DNA of 64,000 bases from Bacteroidetes bacterium HGW-Bacteroidetes-4 (GTDB lineage: Bacteria; Bacteroidota; Bacteroidia; Bacteroidales; SZUA-534), in contig PHDD01000001.1 in NCBI GenBank assembly GCA_002840905.1, positions 1 through 64,000 of the forward strand, written 5' to 3'. Position numbers and translations under genes: made by a program. Numbering within the stretch: position 1 is the stretch's first letter; each line of letters opens with the position of its first letter. Shown here piece after piece: positions 54,744 through 61,388 of this stretch. The notes under the pieces were generated by a model, which had not been told where the DNA came from, searched no databases, and saw only the letters and a list, made by a program, of their open reading frames with translations.

Positions 54744-55646
54744 TTATGCTAAAAGTCCACGCTTATAATAAGAAGCCAATTCATTTTTGAACATGGTTAT
54801 AGTATCTTCGGTTGTGTGAGATACATAGTATTTTTTAACCCAGTAATTCAAATAAGCACTAATTATATGTTCTGAATTGTCATCACAAAAACGATAATAA
54901 CGATAAGAGCAATAAAAGTTTATTCGATGTTTTAAGTAAGATAAATCCCTTTCTTTTTCGGGCTTATAGTTTACTATTTCAGAAAACTGTTTTCTGAATT
55001 GTTTTTCACCTTCATCAGTAACATGGTAAAATGGTAAATCTTGCCACTTTCTTTTTTCGGCATAACCAATACTTACCAATTCTTCAAACACCTCATCATA
55101 TTCTTTCTGAAACCTATTTCGATAAAACTCTTTAGGTAGTGTTTTATCTTTTAGTTTGTGAGACATTGCAGCTTTGAATAAATCTATTCCGAAAGCATGA
55201 GCAATTTGAAACATTTGTTTTAAAGTTAATTTCTTCATATAATCATATTTAATTGTTTCAAAATAAAATATGCCGGAAAATGGTTTGTTTGGTGTAATAT
55301 CGAAAAGTCTTGCAATTTCCAACATATACGCTTTTGTTTTAATCGATTTTTGCACCTTTGGATTCATAGGTAATTTTGTAATTCTTAAATGAAAGTTTTT
55401 CATAAATTCACGGAATTGCTCCAAATCCATTGAATGCTTATAATGATTCACTATCCTTTGTGCAGGAAGCATGTTTTTCAAATTGTGATTTTCCTCAAAC
55501 AATGCTGAATTATTTAACCACCAATTACGCCTTAACGCTTTAACATGGTCAACCTGCCAGTCTGGTAGTAAATTTGTGCCTGTATATGCACATTTTCCAG
55601 CGAACATATTTTTAACTAAGTCTCTATCTTTCTTTGATATATACAT
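54744..55646 (-). CDS. HNH endonuclease with long C-terminal extension
   Basis: 300 residues from ATG 55646; an upstream TTG in frame is less likely. Residues about 10-85 form an HNH nuclease: zinc/metal pattern CAYTG, catalytic DH in WQVDHVKA, then HNLKNML and the IVNHYKHS end. The remaining 200 residues are helical with a winged-helix look (DLPFYHVTDEGEKQFRKQF) and are not part of standard packaging HNH proteins. It sits a few genes before the terminase and may assist packaging or act as a homing nuclease. Confidence 0.75.
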   Translation of the reverse strand: MYISKKDRDLVKNMFAGKCAYTGTNLLPDWQVDHVKALRRNWWLNNSALFEENHNLKNMLPAQRIVNHYKHSMDLEQFREFMKNFHLRITKLPMNPKVQKSIKTKAYMLEIARLFDITPNKPFSGIFYFETIKYDYMKKLTLKQMFQIAHAFGIDLFKAAMSHKLKDKTLPKEFYRNRFQKEYDEVFEELVSIGYAEKRKWQDLPFYHVTDEGEKQFRKQFSEIVNYKPEKERDLSYLKHRINFYCSYRYYRFCDDNSEHIISAYLNYWVKKYYVSHTTEDTITMFKNELASYYKRGLLA

Positions 55647-55664
55647 AAGAATCAATTTTTAACG

Positions 55665-56258
55665 TTATGATATTTCCAATTCTTTCAGATGATCACTGGT
55701 CATTGTGCTAATTACCTTTCCACGCTCCCTGCGATATTGAATAAAAGCCTGAACTACTGTAATGCCGTCAAAGCTTCCGTAAAACTTACCGTAAATTCCC
55801 CGTTCCAATCGGTTAAGAACCGTCACAACCTCAGCCAAATTGAACATTGGAACCTCACGAATAATGTTTTTCGATGTTTTCTCAGCCTGCTGTCCAGTGA
55901 TATCAATTCCCAGGTATTTACAAAAATTAATAAGCCATGCTGATAACATCAGAACCGGTGTATCTTTATTAAAAGCCAGGCCAATTTCGTTTAAACGGGG
56001 TGACCGGGTTTCAATCAATTTCAGCATCAGTATATCAGCCGGGTTCGATAACCTGATATCCATTTTCGGAGCGGGCAAATCAGTATCAATGTACATTTCA
56101 CAACAGGCATCATAATTGTTCTGTTTGATGAATTCCTTTGAGCCGTTGAAGCTTATTACAATCGATTCAACTCTGCGTTTCTTCGATTCGGGCAAATATG
56201 CTAGCGGCTGCATCATCTGTTGCCTGGCCTTTGGTAGAATTTTTCTTAGCTGTTCCAT
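55665..56258 (-). CDS. Replication-associated protein (DUF6633-like), probable
   Basis: About 197 residues from ATG 56258, overlapping the end of the initiator gene by 92 bp; a later ATG (56213) would shorten this to 47 bp. The motifs LIETRSPRLNEIGLAF and GIYGKFYGSFDGITVVQAFI fit small helical proteins found after replication initiators in Bacteroidales phages. Possible helicase loader; function unproven. Confidence 0.6.
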   Translation of the reverse strand: MEQLRKILPKARQQMMQPLAYLPESKKRRVESIVISFNGSKEFIKQNNYDACCEMYIDTDLPAPKMDIRLSNPADILMLKLIETRSPRLNEIGLAFNKDTPVLMLSAWLINFCKYLGIDITGQQAEKTSKNIIREVPMFNLAEVVTVLNRLERGIYGKFYGSFDGITVVQAFIQYRRERGKVISTMTSDHLKELEIS

Positions 56259-56985
56259 ACTTTGTTTTTTTCCATTGTTCAAACTTTTGTTCAGTATCGG
56301 AGAATGTTACACCCTGCCAGTTTCCTTGTATTGCCAGTTTCATTTGGAGTATAGCAAACTCTTCATCGTATTTACCCAGGCTATCAAGAGCCATTTGGAG
56401 CGATAATGGAAGTTTCTTTTTCCATTTTGGCATACCAATAAGCTTATCCCACGTTTCGGCAAATTCAATAGAATCAAAAGGAAAATTTAAAGTTTCAGGT
56501 TGTTTCTTTTTGGTGGTGGGTTTTTTCCCTCCCTTTTCTTTAAGTTCTTCTCCTTCTTTATATTCTTTAGTTTGTATCTGCCTGTGTTCCGTCAGTGTTC
56601 CGTCAGCGTTCTCATTGGTGTTCTCATTAGTGTTCATTGTGTTGCTAGTTAATTGGTTATAACTATCATAATTGCAAAGCATTATAATTGTTTCTGAGTG
56701 TTCCATTCTGCGTTCCACCATGCGTTCACGTTCCAGCATCAAAATAAAACGGTTCACCTTACCTAATGACCACTTCCATCTTTTGGCTAAATATCTTTGT
56801 GATGCTCTCAACTCCCCGCGGTTAATTGTGATAATATTCATTTTCACAACAACCTTTTCAGGTGCTACCTCAAATCGTGCGCTTGCAATTAAATCAAGCC
56901 ACGCTTCGGCCAGACTAAGGGTTCTTTCATCATTCCAAAATGAGTGTTCAAAAAATTTCCGGTTTAGTTTGATATATCCGCTCAT
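56167..56985 (-). CDS. Replication initiator / replisome organiser
   Basis: A 272-residue protein: N-terminal winged helix (GYIKLNRKFFEHSFWNDERT, LAEAWLDLIASARF, ASQRYLAKRWKWSLGKVNRF), a low-complexity linker (about 112-160) with the TNENTNEN repeat, and a C-terminal DnaD/primosome-like helical end. The linker DNA contains tandem iterons, as in lambda O. It would bind the origin and load the helicase. It starts just downstream of a regulatory gap with two dyads. Confidence 0.82.
   Translation of the reverse strand: MSGYIKLNRKFFEHSFWNDERTLSLAEAWLDLIASARFEVAPEKVVVKMNIITINRGELRASQRYLAKRWKWSLGKVNRFILMLERERMVERRMEHSETIIMLCNYDSYNQLTSNTMNTNENTNENADGTLTEHRQIQTKEYKEGEELKEKGGKKPTTKKKQPETLNFPFDSIEFAETWDKLIGMPKWKKKLPLSLQMALDSLGKYDEEFAILQMKLAIQGNWQGVTFSDTEQKFEQWKKTKYGTAKKNSTKGQATDDAAASIFARIEETQS
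56584..56690. repeat. Iteron cluster with AT-rich stretch inside initiator gene (candidate origin)
   Basis: Five tandem units of 11-12 bp with core GTGTTC or GCGTTC start at 56584, 56595, 56606, 56618 and 56630; the first two are identical GTGTTCCGTCA. An AT-rich tract of about 50 bp follows (56641-56690), and single TTCC-core copies recur near 56698-56733. This resembles a lambda-type origin inside the initiator gene. Confidence 0.6.
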
Positions 56986-57000
56986 GTCTCAAATTTATTT

Positions 57001-57183
57001 ACTTCAATAGTTTAAATGAAGGTTTTAATTGAATTTGTGGTTGCTTACCTGGTTGCATTTTAGGCAACTAAAAACCTCCAAACATTAACTAGAACTTAAC
57101 TTTATAGGGTTGCAAAACTGGCAACTAATAAAGTGGGAGACGGCACAAACTCCCTAATTTTAACCCTGTTTTACATAGCCGTT
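57001..57183. promoter_or_regulatory. Regulatory gap with two matched dyads upstream of initiator
   Basis: Two inverted repeats of form GTTGC-N7-GCAAC lie at 57052-57068 and 57109-57125, 57 bp apart. Both are followed by CTAA-like sequence, so they look like copies of one operator. A half site GTTGC is at 57040-57044. A TAAATTTG box at 56990-56997 (minus strand) lies between the dyads and the start codon. Confidence 0.55.
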
Positions 57184-57693
57184 TTAATATCTCAAATCAG
57201 TCCAATGAATTATTTTCCCTTGGAAATCTTTATTAAACCATTGAAAAAAATCTATGTCAGATTTAAACCCATCGTTAATAGCAATTTCTGAAATCATTTT
57301 AAGCCCTGATTTTTCCCAAACATTATATCTTGCTCCATCTATTTTTACAAATGGGTAATCTGAATTAGGGTTTGAATAAATAATCTCAATTTTCTGGACA
57401 CTTTTACACTCCAATACCGGGGCAAATTGGAACTGATTTTTACTGCGATTAAACACAACCATGTGTATTTTATTACCTGGTTTCCATCGGTTGTGTATAT
57501 CGGCCCGTATGGTATGCTTTTTGGGTTTAAATGATTCACCCCAACCATCCCAAAGAACATTAAACTTGTTTACAAATAATTCTTCATAATTGAACTTATA
57601 AGGTGTTTTAAGCTCTGGAATTGATGCCCAAATCTTTTCAATAAAATAAGTGGGTTTTCCATCAGGGAACTTTGTGCTAAATGGGAGTATCAT
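57184..57693 (-). CDS. ASCH/PUA-like domain protein
   Basis: A 169-residue protein. KKHTIRADIHNRWKPGNKIH at about residues 57-76 is the signature opening of ASCH-type PUA folds, which bind RNA or modified nucleotides. The ATGA overlap with the Gp37/Gp68 gene shows they are co-translated, so the pair may act together. Substrate unknown. Confidence 0.75.
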   Translation of the reverse strand: MILPFSTKFPDGKPTYFIEKIWASIPELKTPYKFNYEELFVNKFNVLWDGWGESFKPKKHTIRADIHNRWKPGNKIHMVVFNRSKNQFQFAPVLECKSVQKIEIIYSNPNSDYPFVKIDGARYNVWEKSGLKMISEIAINDGFKSDIDFFQWFNKDFQGKIIHWTDLRY

Positions 57694-58772
57694 TTGTCAC
57701 CTCCTTTCGGAAACTCTTTATAATGCTTATCATCCAACATAGAACCGGTGTTGTGTTTGCCAACCTTTTGCATAATAGCAACCGGGTATTTTGCTTCTTT
57801 TAAATCTCCACCCGTTTTACATATTTTACCGTCTAAACTAAGACACACATCGCCTTTGTGAACCCAATCTTTTTGTGTCCAGCGAAGGAATGAATCAAAC
57901 ATTTTAAAAACAGGCTTTTTGGTTGTAAAATCAAACCAACGAGTACCCCATTCTCCCCATTGTTTGAAAAAGAATGGAGCATTAGCATCTTTACATTGCT
58001 TTTGTAAATCACGAACCCAATTCGGATGCATTGGCCTTGCATTGTGTCCAGATTCACCACCGCAGATCACCCAATCAATTATAGTTTGTAAATCACCTTC
58101 ATCATCTGGCCCACAATACAAAGCGTTATAACCGGGGTCGCTTTCAGAAGTAGAATCCATATGAGTTAAGTCAACAGGACCAAGCATGGGTTCAACTGAA
58201 ACAAACCTTACAGCGGCTGGTATCTGTAATAAAATGGGAACCCTTTTAATCGCCTGCTCCTGGTTTTCGGCTGTTACACCAAGCCAAACATTTGGCAATG
58301 GCAAACCTAATTTAAAACGGATTGCTTCCTCTAAGTACTTATCACCAAATGACCAATCACTAGCAAAATCTCTTTCATCTGAAAAATACTCAAGCATTCG
58401 CCCGGGTCTTTTAGTTAATATCTGAAAGGTATGTTCAGGGCTCCTGGCAATAACCTCCATAATTTTATCAATCCACTCAAACGGAACGGATTCATGAAAC
58501 AAATCACCCATTGAGCAAACAAAGTACATGGTTGGCTTTTTACGCTTTAAGGGTTTGTTTAATTGGTGCTCAATGAATGATGTTCTACCATTCCAACCTG
58601 AAGGATCAACATGAGCACGCTCACACACCACACTCCGGTAATAATCGGTAGTGTTTATTGTAGCCAGTCTTTTTGCCATGGTTTCAGCATAGCAGTTTTC
58701 GCAACCGGGTGAAACTTTTGAACACCCAATAATCGGGTTCCATGTTTCGTTTGTCCATTCAATTTTACTCAT
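57690..58772 (-). CDS. Phage Gp37/Gp68 family protein (DUF5131)
   Basis: A 360-residue protein with Cys17, Cys24 and Cys27 (GCSKVSPGCENCYAE), a CX6CX2C pattern that could hold a metal or Fe-S cluster. NPIIGCSKVSPGC, CSMGDLFHESVPFEWID and VICGGESGHNARPMHP are hallmark motifs. The fold is a radical-SAM-like barrel. The function of the family is unknown. It is co-translated with the ASCH-like gene and follows a 28-residue membrane peptide. Confidence 0.88.
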   Translation of the reverse strand: MSKIEWTNETWNPIIGCSKVSPGCENCYAETMAKRLATINTTDYYRSVVCERAHVDPSGWNGRTSFIEHQLNKPLKRKKPTMYFVCSMGDLFHESVPFEWIDKIMEVIARSPEHTFQILTKRPGRMLEYFSDERDFASDWSFGDKYLEEAIRFKLGLPLPNVWLGVTAENQEQAIKRVPILLQIPAAVRFVSVEPMLGPVDLTHMDSTSESDPGYNALYCGPDDEGDLQTIIDWVICGGESGHNARPMHPNWVRDLQKQCKDANAPFFFKQWGEWGTRWFDFTTKKPVFKMFDSFLRWTQKDWVHKGDVCLSLDGKICKTGGDLKEAKYPVAIMQKVGKHNTGSMLDDKHYKEFPKGGDK

Positions 58773-58851
58773 GGTTTTCCTCCTTTTTATTAGGTTCTTT
58801 TAATACCCAAATAGCATAGGCTATTAGTAATATTCCAAATAATGCTTTCAT
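58765..58851 (-). CDS. 28-residue single-span membrane peptide
   Basis: A 28-residue frame: KALFGILLIAYAIWVLKEP then lysine/glutamate-rich to the stop. One hydrophobic span of about 15 residues and a charged tail make it a plausible membrane micropeptide. It starts 2 bp after the preceding gene's stop and overlaps the start of the Gp37/Gp68 gene by 8 bp; AAGGAGG, a ribosome site for the latter, lies within it. Confidence 0.5.
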   Translation of the reverse strand: MKALFGILLIAYAIWVLKEPNKKEENHE

Positions 58852-58853
58852 GG

Positions 58854-59378
58854 CTAATCGTAAAAAGTTCCGCCAATTATATCGGGATTTGTCATTCCTT
58901 GTACAATTTCGCGAAGGGTGGTTTTTTCAAGCTCGTCATTTTCACAATCGGGATTAACGATATTCAATTCATCCCATCTGGTTTGTGGAACTTCAACCAA
59001 ATCATAATCATCCAGTTCAAACAAACTGGCATCAGTTGTGGAGCAGTAAGTTTGTAGCGCTTCAATTATTGTGTGTGCTGCAATCCATTCTTTTTCACCA
59101 TCAGGATGTTGTAACTCAAAAACCCGCAATCCACTGTATGGTTTTTCAAATGGTATTTGAGTACTTAAAGCAATTGGCTGCATAGGTTGATGAAAAGCCA
59201 GTTGCAAATGCCAAAGTTTGCCAGTTAAGGCAATTTCTTTTAACTCTTCATCACTAAGTTGGAAACAGGTAGTAATTCTGCCTTCCGGTTCTGAACTTAC
59301 CAATGCTGGTAATGTTTCATATTCGGGCTGGTTCTCAGCTATCCGAACGTTTACTTGCGGAAATTCAATAGCTTTCAT
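58854..59378 (-). CDS. Prophage early protein, unknown function
   Basis: A 174-residue protein. ITTCFQLSDEELKEIALTGK and LWHLQLAFHQPMQPIALS recur in Bacteroidales phage proteins as I recall, but no function is known to me. The C-terminus is acidic. It lies in the early operon between a small coiled-coil gene and the membrane peptide. Confidence 0.65.
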   Translation of the reverse strand: MKAIEFPQVNVRIAENQPEYETLPALVSSEPEGRITTCFQLSDEELKEIALTGKLWHLQLAFHQPMQPIALSTQIPFEKPYSGLRVFELQHPDGEKEWIAAHTIIEALQTYCSTTDASLFELDDYDLVEVPQTRWDELNIVNPDCENDELEKTTLREIVQGMTNPDIIGGTFYD

Positions 59379-59382
59379 AGTG

Positions 59383-59562
59383 TTATTCTTTTAGTCTGTT
59401 AATTGCTTTTTCAAGGATTTCAATACGTGGTTCCAGGTTGCTCATGTGCATTTGATGCTGCTCAAGGGTGTAGTTTCCTGAATCAAAACTCTCTTTTGAT
59501 TTTTGTAAGGCCCTTTTATCCAGAGCCAATTCCCTACTTAAAATATGTATCGCTATGTTCAT
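59383..59562 (-). CDS. Small coiled-coil protein, 59 residues
   Basis: A helical frame (NIAIHILSRELALDKRALQK and IEILEKAINRLKE). It fills an otherwise empty 213-bp gap between the C5 methyltransferase and the next gene, 4 bp from the latter, and looks like the small coiled-coil proteins common in phage early operons. Confidence 0.55.
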   Translation of the reverse strand: MNIAIHILSRELALDKRALQKSKESFDSGNYTLEQHQMHMSNLEPRIEILEKAINRLKE

Positions 59563-59591
59563 AAAATAAATGGTTGTGTGCGTTGTACTGG

Positions 59592-61388
59592 TTATATTGC
59601 TTTATGTAATTTTTGAATGAGCGCATTGGCATTTGCTTTGGCAATGGCTTTGGCAATTACCGGTACCACAGCGTTTCCAATAAATTTTTTTTGGTCGGCC
59701 TTGGTACCTTTAAGTATGTAATTGGCCGGGAACCCTTGAATCTTTAGTAATTCAGGAACCTTTAGCATCCGCATCTTAATATCAATAATGCCATACAAGG
59801 CCATGAATTCTTTTATCTTTTTCATGATATCTGAATCCATTTCATTAATTACTATGACCATTTGCCCTGAATCTACATTTACCAGGTAGGGTGGCATTTT
59901 ATCCATTCGTGCAATAAGAGTAAAGCAGGGCCTGTCTAAACTTCTACCTTTATCGTTATATTGTGGGTTCATCAGATAATGGTGTTTCCTGGAGGCGGTT
60001 ATCACACGGCCAGGTTCATCAAGTGAGCTTCCTACGTTTCTGAAATTGGTATCCATTAACCATTTGGCCTGAACAATATTAAGTTTTGGAACAGCGGTTA
60101 AAGTTCCGGCTGGAAGTGAAACTGATGCGGGTTTTCCGGTTCCATACTGTTGGTCAATAAACACAGCCGAAAACCTATCCTTGGTGGTTATTGTTGGGCA
60201 TGGTTCATCAACGCTCTGGGCTCCTGAACTATTGCCATAATAGCTGGTAAGCATGCGAACATTAACCAATGAATGGTGGTCAATTGTGGTGATGGTACCA
60301 GCCGGTTTATCGATGCTTGCAACTTTGCTTTTGGGGCAACCTGAATAGTTTTTATTAAGAAAAGAAGCTTTTACTACTGCATGGCTATTCTGAGTAGTTA
60401 ATGTTCCTATGGGCTCGTTTTCAGATTTAACCCTATGCTTATCATTACCTGAATTGTAAGCCATAGTAAAGCGTTCAACTGAGGTAATGGCCAACCTGCC
60501 TTGAGTAGATACAACCGGGCACGGTTCATTAATATCCGGAGCCTGGTATTTTCCATTGCGGTTCATTGAATTGTATTTTAATAGAAATTCTTGTTCACCA
60601 CCAGCAACAAACTTAATTAGCCCGGCATAGATTCTTTTAAGCGTGGCATCTACCAAAGGCTTTTTACGGTTGAATATGCTTTCCCCTTCATCTTGTAGGT
60701 CCAGTACTTCTTTAACTGCTTTCCATGGTTTCAAGTGGTTATTAAATAAACCACCATTTATTATTTTTTTAGCATGGGTAGGTTCAGGCCAGGTTATTGG
60801 CATATTGTTTTTGGCAAATTGTCCGAAATACCTTTCTCTAGAAGTGTATGCCCCAAAGTCAGCACTGTTAAGTAGTTTCCAATCGTAATAATAACCGTAT
60901 GAACACATTTGCTTAATCCACCGGATATAGTCGCGTCCATTTAATTTGCTTACTGGTTTTCCGTTTTTATCCAATGGCCCCCAGCTCATAAATTCTCGAA
61001 CATTTTCAATAAAGAAATTGTCAGGGCTTAATTTTTCAGCATAGTTATACAATGCATAGGCTAAAGTTCGACTGTCGGCATCGCGTGGCAATCCACCCTT
61101 TGCCTTACTGTAGTTTGTACATTCCAGGCTGGCCCAAATATTTATAATACATCCGGGATAGTCTTTTCTTAATTTACGAACCAGGTTATAAAGGGCATCA
61201 ACCACCTTTAAATCCCTAACATCTTCGACAAAGTGCAAACAATCCGGATGATTTGCCTTGTGGCTTTCAATAGCCTTAGCATCGTGGTTAACACAGGCAA
61301 CTACTTTTATATTATCGTTGTTGGTAAGGTGTATACCGGTAGTGGTTCCACCAGCTCCCGAAAAAAGGTCTATGTAAAATATTTTCAT
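59592..61388 (-). CDS. DNA (cytosine-5)-methyltransferase with repetitive recognition region
   Basis: A 598-residue enzyme. Motif I is IDLFSGAGG (residues 6-14), the catalytic loop is SLECTNYS with Cys90 (the usual Pro-Cys is Glu-Cys), and motif VI is FIENV at 126-130. The C-terminal motif region is IQGFP and FIGNAVVP. Residues about 287-497 hold seven copies of a pattern like S-x-D-E/K-P-x-x-T-I-T, about 32 residues apart. It may modify phage DNA against host restriction. It is directly adjacent to the methyltransferase-helicase gene (0 bp). Confidence 0.88.
   Translation of the reverse strand: MKIFYIDLFSGAGGTTTGIHLTNNDNIKVVACVNHDAKAIESHKANHPDCLHFVEDVRDLKVVDALYNLVRKLRKDYPGCIINIWASLECTNYSKAKGGLPRDADSRTLAYALYNYAEKLSPDNFFIENVREFMSWGPLDKNGKPVSKLNGRDYIRWIKQMCSYGYYYDWKLLNSADFGAYTSRERYFGQFAKNNMPITWPEPTHAKKIINGGLFNNHLKPWKAVKEVLDLQDEGESIFNRKKPLVDATLKRIYAGLIKFVAGGEQEFLLKYNSMNRNGKYQAPDINEPCPVVSTQGRLAITSVERFTMAYNSGNDKHRVKSENEPIGTLTTQNSHAVVKASFLNKNYSGCPKSKVASIDKPAGTITTIDHHSLVNVRMLTSYYGNSSGAQSVDEPCPTITTKDRFSAVFIDQQYGTGKPASVSLPAGTLTAVPKLNIVQAKWLMDTNFRNVGSSLDEPGRVITASRKHHYLMNPQYNDKGRSLDRPCFTLIARMDKMPPYLVNVDSGQMVIVINEMDSDIMKKIKEFMALYGIIDIKMRMLKVPELLKIQGFPANYILKGTKADQKKFIGNAVVPVIAKAIAKANANALIQKLHKAI

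Noticed and set aside
56198..56662. 154-codon plus-strand frame
   Set aside because: Antisense to the replication initiator; serine/phenylalanine-rich shadow with no start signal.
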